From contig NZ_SLVP01000002.1 of NCBI RefSeq assembly GCF_004345425.1, forward strand, positions 1,103,747 through 1,167,746: 64,000 nucleotides of DNA, read 5' to 3'. Source of the stretch: Paenibacillus sp. BK033 (GTDB lineage: Bacteria; Bacillota; Bacilli; Paenibacillales; Paenibacillaceae). The notes beneath the pieces were generated by a model that saw only the letters and a list, made by a program, of their open reading frames with translations, had not been told where the DNA came from and made no database searches. The position numbers were made by a program, and so were the translations under genes. Shown piece by piece: positions 16,755-25,489 of this stretch (positions are counted from its first letter, which is position 1; each line of letters begins with the position of its first letter).

Positions 16755-17660
16755 ATGAGGTTTAATAATGCCGAAGATACAATTCAATTATCGCCGTTAT
16801 GGGAAGGCGAGCGCTTTCCGGACGGCCGTCCCAAGGTGCCGTCCAGCGTGCTTGGCCGCTTGAGCAGGATCACGCTTGAGGAAGCTTGGGGGCCACTCTG
16901 GTCAAGAGGCTATCATTATCAATTCGAGGGTGATTTCAAGATCATTCACCCGAACAAGGTGATGGTCGGACGCGCGGTAACGGCCGTTATGGTGCCAAAA
17001 CGTCCGGATTTGCATGACACGCTGCTAAACTACGGCCATGAACAAGAAAATCGCAGAGGGTTTTTCAACCAATGGGTGATCGATTCGCTGGAGGAAGAGG
17101 ATGTTGCCGTTATCGATATGTTCGATAAAATCTATCAAGGCACCTACGTAGGGGGCAACCTGTCCACGGCGATATCCACCCGCACGAAAACCGGAGGTGC
17201 CGTGATTTGGGGCGGCATACGGGACAATCAGCAGGTTCAGCAAATCGAAAACATTAATGTTTTCTATCGCGGCAGCGACCCGACCGCGATCGCGGACGTC
17301 ACGATGGTCGGCATGAACGTTCCCGCCCGCATCGGCCGGGCCGTCTGCCTCCCTGGCGATGTTGTGCTAGGCACGCCGGCCGGCGTCATCTTCATTCCGG
17401 CCCACTTGGCCGAATTGACGGCAACCCATGCGGAGAAATCGCAGGTCCGCGACGTGTTTGGCTTTGCGCGTCTGAACAGCAGAACCTATACGACGGCGCA
17501 AATCGACGCAGCCTGGACGACGGCGATGTGGCAGGACTTTATCCAATGGTTTGATACCGATAAAGCTGCCTTGCCTTACCGGCATTTAACCTGGGAGCAG
17601 GAGCTGGAAGAAGCGCGCCGGAACGAACATAACGGTCCTTCGAGCGATGTCCGGTTATAA
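16755..17660 (+). CDS. RraA-like family protein, probable 4-hydroxy-2-oxoacid aldolase
   Basis: A 301-residue RraA-like protein. This family includes HMG/CHA aldolases that cleave 4-hydroxy-2-keto acids to pyruvate and an aldehyde, with a conserved GGxxRD motif; here it is WGGIRDNQQVQ near residue 150, with a further VLGTPAGVIFIPAHL segment. It has extra N- and C-terminal parts compared with the ~160-residue core. Next to an enolase-type dehydratase it could cleave the 2-keto-3-deoxy product (inference). The ATG at 16755 has GAGGTG 6 bases ahead; the GTG at 16746 is part of that site. Last member of the tightly spaced operon. Confidence 0.8.
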   Translation: MRFNNAEDTIQLSPLWEGERFPDGRPKVPSSVLGRLSRITLEEAWGPLWSRGYHYQFEGDFKIIHPNKVMVGRAVTAVMVPKRPDLHDTLLNYGHEQENRRGFFNQWVIDSLEEEDVAVIDMFDKIYQGTYVGGNLSTAISTRTKTGGAVIWGGIRDNQQVQQIENINVFYRGSDPTAIADVTMVGMNVPARIGRAVCLPGDVVLGTPAGVIFIPAHLAELTATHAEKSQVRDVFGFARLNSRTYTTAQIDAAWTTAMWQDFIQWFDTDKAALPYRHLTWEQELEEARRNEHNGPSSDVRL

Positions 17661-17678
17661 GAGAAGGGCTGCATACGG

Positions 17679-17707
17679 TTGCCAATCTATTATTTCAAAT
17701 GATATAA
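17679..17707 (+). promoter_or_regulatory. Candidate promoter of the aldo/keto reductase gene
   Basis: TTGCCA and ATATAA (or TATAAA one base on) separated by 17-18 bases lie in the 92-bp gap ahead of the aldo/keto reductase, so this gene may also be expressed apart from the upstream operon. Confidence 0.5.
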
Positions 17708-17752
17708 AGAGCATAGAAGTTAATAACTGGCAATAAAAAGGGAGCTAGGACG

Positions 17753-18661
17753 ATGGACAAAGCGATTTTAGGCCGCACCGGACTGGAAGTCACAAAATTG
17801 AGCTACGGCGCCATGGAAATTCGCGGACCTCGCGTATGGAGCGGAAGACCGGTCAAGGATGCCGATGCCGGCCTTATCCTGAATACCGTGCTCGACGCCG
17901 GCATCAACCTGATCGACACCTCTTACGATTACGGCCTCAGCGAAGAATTAATCGGCCGCTTCATCAGCCACCGCCGGGCCGAGTTCATTCTGGCGACCAA
18001 ATGCGGCTGTTGCGTAACCGACCGCGGCGATCATGACGAGACGTCCCATATTTGGACGCGCGAAAATTTGCTTCATAATATCGATACAAGCTTAAAACGC
18101 ATGAAAACCGATTATGTCGACGTCTTGCAGCTGCATGGACCAACCGTGCGGCAAGCCGAGGAAGGCGCGCTTGTCGACGCGCTGAAGGAAATTCAAGCGA
18201 GCGGCAAGGCCCGTTACATCGGCGTCTCCTCTTACCTTCCGAACCTTCCTCCCTTCGTGGAATGGGGAACGTTCGATACGTTCCAGCTGCCTTATTCCGC
18301 TCTGGAACGCGAGCACGAGGATTGGATATCGAAAGCCGCGGGCACCGGAGCCGGCATCATCGTACGCGGCGGCGTTGGGCAAGGCGAACCGGGCATCGGC
18401 CGCGGCTCGGAAGATCGCTGGAGCGCATGGGAGCAAGCGAAGCTGGACGACTTGCTTGAGCATGGCGAGCAGCGGACAGGGTTTCTGCTGCGGTTCACCC
18501 TCTCCCACCCTTCCATGACGACAACGATCGTGGGCACCAAGAATCCGTCCCACTTGGCGGAAAATCTCCGTTACGCCATGCTTGGCCCGCTTCCAAGCGA
18601 CGTCTACGAGGAAGCAAAGAAACGACTGGACGCCGTCGGGCGAACGGCAATCGCGAATTGA
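17753..18661 (+). CDS. Aldo/keto reductase
   Basis: NADPH-type oxidoreductase of 302 residues with the (beta/alpha)8 aldo/keto reductase fold. The catalytic tetrad is complete: Asp in IDTSYDYG, Tyr in the same segment, Lys in LATKCG and His in LQLHGP. The C-terminal cofactor segment TTTIVGTKNPSHLAENL is also present. A Cys-rich KCGCCVTDRGDHDETSH loop after the catalytic lysine is unusual and could bind metal (inference). Position behind the sugar-acid operon suggests it reduces or oxidises a sugar or an aldehyde released by the aldolase. A GGGAG site precedes the ATG; a strong bidirectional terminator follows. Confidence 0.9.
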   Translation: MDKAILGRTGLEVTKLSYGAMEIRGPRVWSGRPVKDADAGLILNTVLDAGINLIDTSYDYGLSEELIGRFISHRRAEFILATKCGCCVTDRGDHDETSHIWTRENLLHNIDTSLKRMKTDYVDVLQLHGPTVRQAEEGALVDALKEIQASGKARYIGVSSYLPNLPPFVEWGTFDTFQLPYSALEREHEDWISKAAGTGAGIIVRGGVGQGEPGIGRGSEDRWSAWEQAKLDDLLEHGEQRTGFLLRFTLSHPSMTTTIVGTKNPSHLAENLRYAMLGPLPSDVYEEAKKRLDAVGRTAIAN

Positions 18662-18664
18662 AAA

Positions 18665-18700
18665 AACGAGCCAATGGAATCACGCTTCCATTGGCTCGTT
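18665..18700. terminator. Bidirectional terminator between convergent genes
   Basis: Perfect 15-bp stem AACGAGCCAATGGAA/TTCCATTGGCTCGTT with an A run on one side and T run on the other. It ends the plus-strand aldo/keto reductase and the minus-strand CUT1 operon that converge here. Confidence 0.93.
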
Positions 18701-18719
18701 TTATTTCGATATACAACGT

Positions 18720-19538
18720 CTACCCCTTTACCGATCCGGCCGTCAGCCCCCGAATGAAGCTTTTCGAGCCGATGGCGAACAGAACGAGCACCGGCAGCGT
18801 TCCGATCGACAGTCCCAGAATTTGCGCCGCAAGATCGGTTCTGTACGCGGATCCCAGCGTCGTGATGCCAAGCGGGATGGTGTACATTTCCGGCTTGTTG
18901 ATGACGATTAACGGCAGCAGGTAGTTATTCCACGACCAGAGGAAGACAAGCAAAGACAGCGTTGTTAATGCCGGATAGATAAAGGGCAGCACGATCCGGA
19001 AGAAAATCCCGAGATCCGAACAGCCGTCGATGCGCGCGCTCTCGATCACCTCGACCGGTACCGCGCCGCGGATGAACTGCGTCATCCAGTACACGCCAAA
19101 TGCATTCGCCACCCAAGGCAGGATGAGCGGCATCAGCGTATCCGATAAATTCAAGTATCGCATCTCGATGACGTACGCGACCAGGCCAAGCTGGCCCGGA
19201 ATCATCATCGTCAGCAGAACGGCTCCGAATATTTTCGATTTAAACTTAAAATCGTATTTCGCGAACGCAAACCCGGCAAGCGCGCTCACGAATACCGACA
19301 GCAGCGTGCTTGCAGCCGAGACGACAAAACTGTTCCAGTAGGCCAGATCAAACCGGCTCGCCGCAACCGTCTTGAAGTTTTCCGCAAGGTAGTTGCCCGG
19401 ATAAAGTACGATCTTCGTAAAAAGGTCTTCGTTCTTGTAAGTCCCCATAACAACCATAATGTAAAACGGCAGCAGGGCGACGATCGACAGCAGCGCGATA
19501 CCGACCGTCGCTGTAATCGTACGCGATCGTGTACTCAT
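18720..19538 (-). CDS. CUT1 sugar ABC permease (MalG type)
   Basis: Inner-membrane permease of 272 residues with six predicted helices and the ATPase-docking loop VIESARIDGCSDLGIFFRI near residue 165. The start ATG directly follows the TAG of the partner permease (TAGATG), with GGAGG inside the end of that gene, so the two are coupled. Last gene of an SBP-permease-permease operon that diverges from a YesN/YesM system, its likely controller. Confidence 0.9.
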   Translation of the reverse strand: MSTRSRTITATVGIALLSIVALLPFYIMVVMGTYKNEDLFTKIVLYPGNYLAENFKTVAASRFDLAYWNSFVVSAASTLLSVFVSALAGFAFAKYDFKFKSKIFGAVLLTMMIPGQLGLVAYVIEMRYLNLSDTLMPLILPWVANAFGVYWMTQFIRGAVPVEVIESARIDGCSDLGIFFRIVLPFIYPALTTLSLLVFLWSWNNYLLPLIVINKPEMYTIPLGITTLGSAYRTDLAAQILGLSIGTLPVLVLFAIGSKSFIRGLTAGSVKG

Positions 19539-20453
19539 CTAGGATTCCTCCCTGTAGAACTTGGTGCCTACAAACGAGAACACGGCAATAATGACGCAAA
19601 GTCCGTAAGCAATCGCCGCGCCTAGCCCATAACGGGTCGTGCTGCCAAAGGCCGTGTCATACATATTCCAGACGGTCGTCAGGCAGCAGCGCTCCGGTCC
19701 GCCGATGACGGCAGACGCCGATCCCATTCCGGCGCCGCCAAGCAGCAGCATCGGCTCCTCGAGCAATTGGAAGCCGCCGATGATTCCGGTAATGGCAACA
19801 AAGGTTGTGACCGGGCGAAGCAGCGGCAGCGTTATGGTCCAGAACGCTTTCATGCCGGTCGCCCCGTCGACGGCAGCCGCCTCATGCAAATCCTTCGATA
19901 TGTTAGCAAGTCCTGCCAGATAAAAAATCATCGTGTAGCCAAAGCCCTTCCAGAACAGCATCAGGATGATGACGATACGGGCATACATTGGCTCGCCAAG
20001 CCAATAGATCCCTTCGTCGATAAGACCGAATTCAAGCAATAGCTTGTTGACGAAGCCGGCCTGCCAGTCGAACAGCAGGTTGAACATGAGGCCAACCGCA
20101 ACCGGCGTGACGATGTACGGCAGGAAGTTGACGAGCTGGAAAAAGGCCTTCCACTTTACGAATTTGCTGTAGAGCAGCGAAGCGATCGCAAGGCCGAAGG
20201 CCATCTGAAGCGGCAGCGATACGGCTACGAACAACAGCGTGTTCCCCACTGACGTGAAGAAGTAAGAGTCGGGGTTAAACAGAAATGCATAGTTGTCCAG
20301 CCCAACGAACGTTTTTTTGCCGATCCCGTTCCAACTCGTCAAACTTACATAAAACGAGAACAGGATTGGAATCAGGCCAAAGGCTGCATAGAACAGCATA
20401 TACGGTGACAGAAACAGATACGGCACCCATTTCCGCTTCATGACATCCATCAT
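19539..20453 (-). CDS. CUT1 sugar ABC permease (MalF type)
   Basis: Inner-membrane permease of 304 residues, six predicted helices, EAA loop DLHEAAAVDGATGMKAFWTI near residue 205. Start taken as the ATG at 20453, which has GGAG 5 bases upstream; ATG at 20450 is an alternative. A GC-rich hairpin without U tract separates it from the upstream solute-binding protein gene, which may set a higher level for that protein. Confidence 0.88.
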   Translation of the reverse strand: MMDVMKRKWVPYLFLSPYMLFYAAFGLIPILFSFYVSLTSWNGIGKKTFVGLDNYAFLFNPDSYFFTSVGNTLLFVAVSLPLQMAFGLAIASLLYSKFVKWKAFFQLVNFLPYIVTPVAVGLMFNLLFDWQAGFVNKLLLEFGLIDEGIYWLGEPMYARIVIILMLFWKGFGYTMIFYLAGLANISKDLHEAAAVDGATGMKAFWTITLPLLRPVTTFVAITGIIGGFQLLEEPMLLLGGAGMGSASAVIGGPERCCLTTVWNMYDTAFGSTTRYGLGAAIAYGLCVIIAVFSFVGTKFYREES

Positions 20454-20491
20454 TCTCACTCCGATCGTTATAGTGTCGCGGAAAGCGCAAA

Positions 20492-20511
20492 GAGCGGCCG
20501 CCCGGCCGCTC
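20492..20511 (-). other. Intercistronic GC hairpin after the SBP gene
   Basis: Perfect 9-bp stem GAGCGGCCG/CGGCCGCTC with a 2-base loop between the SBP stop and the permease start, and no U tract. Such stems usually protect the upstream message end rather than end transcription. Confidence 0.7.
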
Positions 20512-20540
20512 CCAGCGTCTCTACAGCATCAGAAGCTCCA

Positions 20541-21896
20541 TTAACCGAATGTAATGTCCGGCACTTTCGCCTTCAGCTCTTTTTGGATCCGGTCCATCGC
20601 CTGCTCCACGCCAAAGCTTTTATCCTTCGCGAGGGTTTGCAGCACAATGCTCATGGCTTCGTCCAGCACCTGGTCGTTCACGTTCTCGGCAACATCCGTC
20701 GTCACCCCGGAGATGTCTACGAAGAACTTCTCCCCGATATCCTGGCTGCCGAAATTCTCCCAAGTCCAATTCGAGAACTCCTTATTCTGATATGCTTCCT
20801 TGTAATGGGTAAATACGCCGTCTTTCTTCTGCGCTTCCGCGCCTGCCTGCGACATCGAGGTGAACTCGATCCATTTCCATGCGAGCTCGGCGTTTTTCGC
20901 GCCTTTCGGAATGCCATGCGACGAACCGCCGCGGATATAACCGCCATCCGGAGCTACCATCAGCGCCCAGCGGTCCGGCTTCTTGTCATTTGGTCCGATG
21001 ACATATTGCGGCATCCAGACCGGGCTTGGCGTAAACATATATTTATCGCCGCCAAACGAGGCGTTCCAAGCCGGGGTCCATTGGTCAAGCTTGTCTACAA
21101 TGCCCGCATCGCGGAACTGGACAAGCCGCGTTACCACGCTTTGCAGCAGCTGAACGTTTAATTTGTTATCCTCGAAGTACGGCTGATCCCGCTGACCCTT
21201 CAAGATATCGTACACGCCGCCAAGACTCGGGAACATCATGACTTTACCGCCGCTCTTATCCAAGACTTCCACGCCTTTGGCGATGAATGCGTCCCAGTCC
21301 GGCAGCATGGCTTCCAGCTCTTCGGGATTGTCCGTACCCAGATATTCCTTGGCAAGCGACTTGATGTAAGCAACCCCGGCAACGCTCATATCGTCCGGAA
21401 TAGCAACCAGATGGTCATTCATGGAGAATGCCGGAGCGTCATACTCGAATAACACGTTGCGATCCGCGTTATAGGGGTCGGCTTCTAGATCTTGCAGAAT
21501 ATCCATGCTGAAAATCTTGGCCTTCTGCCCGCGCTCGATCCGAATCACGTCCGGCAGCTCGCCGCCAGAGGCGATCGTCGTCTGCAGCTTCTTCGGGACA
21601 TCCGCCGCTTCCACCTGTACCCGCTTGATTTTGATCCCCGGATATTTCTCGTTAAAAGCCGCAATCGCCGTCGGATGCTCCGGTTCCCAGGTCCAGAGCA
21701 CGAACTCCCCGGAAAGCTCCTTATTGCCTCCGTCCTCTACAACGCCGTTATTCTCTGTTTCTGCCGCCGGTGTGCTCGTATTGACGTTCCCGCCGCTGTT
21801 GCCTCCGCTGCCGCCTGAACATGCAGCAAGCAAGCTAATAAGAGTCACGGCAGTCATTGCCTGCGCGATTCCTCTTCCCCATCTCGAACGACGCAT
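20541..21896 (-). CDS. CUT1 ABC transporter sugar-binding lipoprotein
   Basis: Family 1 extracellular solute-binding protein of 451 residues with an n-region of basic residues, hydrophobic core and lipobox LLAAC near residue 26, then a Gly/Ser/Asn-rich linker. The body shows the typical GELPDVIRIERG and PSPVWMPQYVIG segments. It is first in the operon, preceded by GGGAGG 7 bases ahead of the ATG. A perfect cre site and, further upstream, a direct repeat that may bind YesN precede it. The ligand is probably an oligosaccharide from hemicellulose (inference from the neighbourhood). Confidence 0.9.
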   Translation of the reverse strand: MRRSRWGRGIAQAMTAVTLISLLAACSGGSGGNSGGNVNTSTPAAETENNGVVEDGGNKELSGEFVLWTWEPEHPTAIAAFNEKYPGIKIKRVQVEAADVPKKLQTTIASGGELPDVIRIERGQKAKIFSMDILQDLEADPYNADRNVLFEYDAPAFSMNDHLVAIPDDMSVAGVAYIKSLAKEYLGTDNPEELEAMLPDWDAFIAKGVEVLDKSGGKVMMFPSLGGVYDILKGQRDQPYFEDNKLNVQLLQSVVTRLVQFRDAGIVDKLDQWTPAWNASFGGDKYMFTPSPVWMPQYVIGPNDKKPDRWALMVAPDGGYIRGGSSHGIPKGAKNAELAWKWIEFTSMSQAGAEAQKKDGVFTHYKEAYQNKEFSNWTWENFGSQDIGEKFFVDISGVTTDVAENVNDQVLDEAMSIVLQTLAKDKSFGVEQAMDRIQKELKAKVPDITFG

Positions 21897-21925
21897 CCCA
21901 AATCCTCCCTTAGGTTGTTGTTGGC

Positions 21926-21967
21926 TACGCTTTCATCATATACAAGTCCCCATGAAAGCGTAAACAT
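21926..21967. promoter_or_regulatory. Perfect cre site within an inverted repeat
   Basis: ATGAAAGCGTAAACAT (21952-21967) fits the cre consensus at all 16 positions. Its first 11 bases recur inverted at 21926-21936 (TACGCTTTCAT), giving an 11-bp inverted repeat around the likely SBP promoter (possible -10 TATGAT, plus 21935-21940). CcpA repression of the importer is expected. Confidence 0.75.
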
Positions 21968-21974
21968 AACAAAA

Positions 21975-22003
21975 CTGCACTTTTGGTCGGGATTCTGCAC
22001 TTT
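21975..22003. promoter_or_regulatory. Direct repeat, candidate YesN binding site
   Basis: Two copies of CTGCACTTT (21975-21983 and 21995-22003) start 20 bases apart, about two helical turns, between the divergent SBP and yesN promoters. AraC-type response regulators bind direct repeats of this spacing upstream of the promoter they activate. Confidence 0.5.
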
Positions 22004-22005
22004 GC

Positions 22006-22034
22006 TTCACCGCCCTTAATGCGTAGAGTATAAT
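22006..22034 (+). promoter_or_regulatory. Promoter of the two-component operon
   Basis: TTCACC, a 17-base spacer and a perfect TATAAT at 22029-22034 form a sigma-A-like promoter about 35 bases ahead of the response regulator ATG. Confidence 0.65.
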
Positions 22035-22068
22035 GAATTCAAAATATGGACATGGGAGGCTCCCTTCG

Positions 22069-23625
22069 ATGAAGATCATATTGGTGGATGATGAACGCAT
22101 TGCCCTGGAGCATATACGAACGCTAATACCCTGGGAAGAAAACGGCTATGAAATCGCAGCGGCGGCAACAAACGGCCGAAGCGCGCTGAAGCTCTGCGAA
22201 GAGCATCGTCCCCAAATCATGATCGTGGATATCCGCATGCCGGTCATGGATGGGCTTGAGCTCATCCGGGCGGTAGCCGAACGCGGCTGGGGCGTCAGCT
22301 TCATCGTAATGAGCGCATACGAGGATTTTAATTATGCCCGTCAGGCGATCTCGCTCGGCTGCGTGTCAAGCTACCTTGTTAAGCACGAGGTTAATCGCGA
22401 CAAGCTTATGCGGGAACTTGCGAAAGCGAAGCTCGCTTGGGAAATAAGCGAGCGGCAGCGCAAGCTCTCTCGCTCCGAGCAGCTGAAGGAAGCGTTTTTC
22501 GCCGGCGGCAAGCCCGCCAGGCAAGGCGTGCCTATCGCGAGGCCGCCCCTTTGCGCGCTGCTCTTGCAGGCAGATGCTCCGTTCACGACAATCCCGGCCG
22601 TCTCCGTACAACCCGATACCGGCGGGATCGCGGGATGGGCGGAAGGCATTATACCGGCGGATAAACCGGGCAGCTGGGAAATGATCGGGGAATTCCCCCA
22701 TGGAGCAGGCCGGCTGGTTGCGTTGTTCGAGCAGCGGGATAAAAGCGCTGCCCTGCAGCGTGATGCCTTGTACAGGCATGCGTCGGCTATACAGCGCGTA
22801 CTCGAAGACCGGCTTGGCCATACCGTCTCGCTCTATCTCGCGTTCGAATACGCCGATACCCCGAATCTGCCCGGCTTGCTGCGCAAGCTGGAAGAAGCCG
22901 CTCGGCACACCGTATTCTCCGGCAGAAGCGCTCTCGCATGCGTGGATGATCTTCCTTTGCCGGTCCGTACGGCGGCGGGTAACGCGGACGCCAGCCGCCA
23001 ATGGCTTGACGCGTTGGCCAACTGTTTAATGCAAGAAGATTACGGCAGTTTTGAAAGCGTTGTCAAAGAGAGGTTCGATAGTCTTTCAAAACCGGAATGG
23101 AATTGGAACGGTTTGTACGAAGCCATCCGTGCGATGACCGCCCTGTATCGCGAACGGCTTGCCGCCGCGGGACTTCCCGAAACGGATCCGTTAGATTCAA
23201 GAACGGCAGGTCCCCTCTATCATGTAACCGATATACGCGACAGGTTCATATTTGCTTTTCGCGAGCTTGGCGAGCAGGGATCGGCTGCTCTCAAACAGCT
23301 GTCGCCGAAGCTGCTGCAGGCGCTGCGCTACCTCCACGCCCATTTCCAAGACGAGATTGGAGTCGAGGATGCCGCCATCGCAACCGGCATTAGCGCAAGA
23401 TATTTGCACGAACTATTTAAACGGGAGCTCAACCGTACCTTTCTTGACTACTTGACCGAATACCGCATTAAACAAGCTAAAATAATCCTTATGCGCGAGG
23501 ATGCCAAAATGACGGAGGTCTCCGCTCGCGTCGGCTACCGTTCGCCCCAGCATTTCAGTCAGGTATTCAAGCGGCTGACCGGCGTTCTCCCCCATCAATT
23601 CCGCGCCAAGGAGCAGGCCCGATGA
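22069..23625 (+). CDS. YesN-type AraC response regulator
   Basis: A 518-residue response regulator. The N-terminal receiver (about 1-120) is intact, with the acidic pocket in ILVDDERIA, phospho-acceptor Asp in DIRMPVMDG and Lys in YLVKHE. A long linker with weak cyclase-like features follows, and the C-terminal AraC DNA-binding domain (about 415-515) has the helices AIATGISARYLHELFKREL and VSARVGYRSPQHFSQVFKR. It is co-translated with the histidine kinase (ATGA overlap) and divergent from a CUT1 importer operon, which it presumably activates when the matching sugar is sensed. The ATG at 22069 has GGGAGG 9 bases upstream. Confidence 0.93.
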   Translation: MKIILVDDERIALEHIRTLIPWEENGYEIAAAATNGRSALKLCEEHRPQIMIVDIRMPVMDGLELIRAVAERGWGVSFIVMSAYEDFNYARQAISLGCVSSYLVKHEVNRDKLMRELAKAKLAWEISERQRKLSRSEQLKEAFFAGGKPARQGVPIARPPLCALLLQADAPFTTIPAVSVQPDTGGIAGWAEGIIPADKPGSWEMIGEFPHGAGRLVALFEQRDKSAALQRDALYRHASAIQRVLEDRLGHTVSLYLAFEYADTPNLPGLLRKLEEAARHTVFSGRSALACVDDLPLPVRTAAGNADASRQWLDALANCLMQEDYGSFESVVKERFDSLSKPEWNWNGLYEAIRAMTALYRERLAAAGLPETDPLDSRTAGPLYHVTDIRDRFIFAFRELGEQGSAALKQLSPKLLQALRYLHAHFQDEIGVEDAAIATGISARYLHELFKRELNRTFLDYLTEYRIKQAKIILMREDAKMTEVSARVGYRSPQHFSQVFKRLTGVLPHQFRAKEQAR

Positions 23626-25379
23626 CCAAGCTTCGCACCGTCATTTTTTGGAGAATCGTTATCGTCGCCGCCGTCAGTTTTCTGCTGTCCGTCGCCTTTA
23701 CCTATTACTACTATAATCATATCCTGATCGGCCAAATGATGGAGGAGGACAAAGCGAAGCTGAGCCAGACGGTTCGCCAGCTCGACTATATGTCCGATGA
23801 CATTTCCAAATTCACGTTAACGCTTATCATTGCGGAGCAGCTGCAGAGATTCTACAAAACCTATGATCAGCTTGACACGTTTGATCAGTTCAAGGCTTTG
23901 CAGAGCACGTTCAAGTTCGTCGACGGCTACAAGGGGCTTCGCAAGGAGGTGACGAGCTATGCGATTGTTCTTCCGGACGGGCGCGTGTTCTGGAACGCCG
24001 CAGGCAACGACAGCTATTTCAGCGAGCGTCTGAAGGAGCCATGGTATTTGAATTTCCTCCAGTCCGGGACCGAATACGGCTTCACCGAGCCACACCTTAT
24101 GCTTGCCGACCAGAAACCGTCTTCCGAGACCGCAATCATTAGCTATGTCGTGACGGTGCGGGATATCGAGAAGCCGGGACAGACAATCGGTAAATTCATC
24201 GTCAATCTCGACTACAGCCATTTTCAGTCCTTGCTCGACTTCAGTCCTTTCGTTAACATTACCTGGCTTAATGATTCCGGAAACGTTCTTTACGTGAAGC
24301 CAAGCGGCGGCGAGCAGGTCGTAGCCCGGCTCGTTCACGAGCTTGATGACGGCACGAACAAGGAAGGAGCATTCCGCGCAAACAACGGCTACCTGCTTGT
24401 CGACCGGTTCGAAACATCCGGCTGGCGGCTAGCCACCTTCGTCTCGCAAGCATCGTTGTTCGACCGGGCCAAGATTGTCTTATACCTGCTTGGCTTCTTC
24501 ACGTTGGTCAGTACCACGCTTATCCTTGCCCTCATGATTCCGGCCATCCTGCGCATTACTCGTCCGGTCATGCGGCTGTATAGTGCGATGAATGCGGTAT
24601 CGAGCGGTAATTTGCAGGTATCGGTGCAGATCCATACCGGAGACGAGATGGAGAAGCTGGGGAACGGCTTCAACCGGATGACAAGCCAGCTGAAGACTCA
24701 CATCGAGGAATCCATCCAGCACGAGAAAGACAAACGCGAGCTCCAGATGGAGCTGCTGATGTCCCAGCTGAATCCGCATTTCGTTTACAACACGCTGAAT
24801 GCCGTCATTTACATGGCCCAAAAACAAGGGAATGAGGACATCGTCCGCATGGTCTCCGCTTTTATCCGCGTGCTTCAGGACGCGGTGAAGACGGGCGGCG
24901 ATGATTTGCTTGTCCCGCTCCGGGACGATGTCGCCCTGTTAAGGGATTACATTGACATTCAATCGTACCGGTACGTCGATATGTTCAAGGTGGAATGGGA
25001 GCTGGAAGAACAATCGCTTCCTTATCTGGTGCCGCGCATACTGATTCAGCCGTTTGTCGAGAACGCCATTTTTCACGGTATATGCCCAAAGGACGAGCCC
25101 GGCACCATCCGTATTTCCGCTTATGAATCCGAAAGCCAGCTCTTGATCACCATCGAGGATGATGGGATCGGCATCGAGCCGGAGATGCTGCGGAGGATTT
25201 GGGAGTCGCATGAGAAAAAGAGCAGCCCCGGGCTAAGGCACATCGGCCTTAGCAATACGAAGAGACGGCTGGAGCATTTGTTCGGCAGCCTTGCGTCCGT
25301 GCAGATTGAAAGCGAGGCCGGTCAAGGCACTCGCGTCTCGATCCGGCTTCCTAAATTAATCAGGAATAAGGCGCGGTGA
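23622..25379 (+). CDS. YesM-type sensor histidine kinase
   Basis: Membrane sensor kinase of 585 residues for the adjacent YesN regulator. It has an N-terminal membrane helix (about 9-31), a large extracytoplasmic sensor region (about 35-280), a second helix (about 285-310), a HAMP domain, the H-box with the phospho-acceptor His in SQLNPHFVYNTLNAVIYMAQ, and a HATPase domain with the N-box FVENAIFHGI and glycine boxes DDGIGIE and GLSNTKRRL. The start overlaps the regulator stop by four bases. A hairpin follows the gene but its U-rich side faces the opposite strand. Confidence 0.94.
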   Translation: MTKLRTVIFWRIVIVAAVSFLLSVAFTYYYYNHILIGQMMEEDKAKLSQTVRQLDYMSDDISKFTLTLIIAEQLQRFYKTYDQLDTFDQFKALQSTFKFVDGYKGLRKEVTSYAIVLPDGRVFWNAAGNDSYFSERLKEPWYLNFLQSGTEYGFTEPHLMLADQKPSSETAIISYVVTVRDIEKPGQTIGKFIVNLDYSHFQSLLDFSPFVNITWLNDSGNVLYVKPSGGEQVVARLVHELDDGTNKEGAFRANNGYLLVDRFETSGWRLATFVSQASLFDRAKIVLYLLGFFTLVSTTLILALMIPAILRITRPVMRLYSAMNAVSSGNLQVSVQIHTGDEMEKLGNGFNRMTSQLKTHIEESIQHEKDKRELQMELLMSQLNPHFVYNTLNAVIYMAQKQGNEDIVRMVSAFIRVLQDAVKTGGDDLLVPLRDDVALLRDYIDIQSYRYVDMFKVEWELEEQSLPYLVPRILIQPFVENAIFHGICPKDEPGTIRISAYESESQLLITIEDDGIGIEPEMLRRIWESHEKKSSPGLRHIGLSNTKRRLEHLFGSLASVQIESEAGQGTRVSIRLPKLIRNKAR

Positions 25380-25387
25380 GCTTGTCC

Positions 25388-25426
25388 AAATAAAAATACC
25401 GCCCACCGTCAGAGACGGTGGGCGGT
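25388..25426 (-). terminator. Terminator at the end of the Opp-type operon
   Basis: Perfect 13-bp stem ACCGCCCACCGTC/GACGGTGGGCGGT with loop AGA. The U-rich tract (UAUUUUUAUUU) is on the minus strand side, so it ends the LacI gene transcript; on plus it may weakly stop the kinase transcript. Confidence 0.85.
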
Positions 25427-25489
25427 TACTCCGCATGGCCCGGTTACGGGCTGGGATGCTGAGCAGGTCCTTGCCTGCCGCCGGTTCCC

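Noticed and set aside
25398-25426. Terminator of the histidine kinase gene on the plus strand
   Set aside because: The stem is strong, but the T-rich side lies on the minus strand; on plus it is followed by TACTCCGC.
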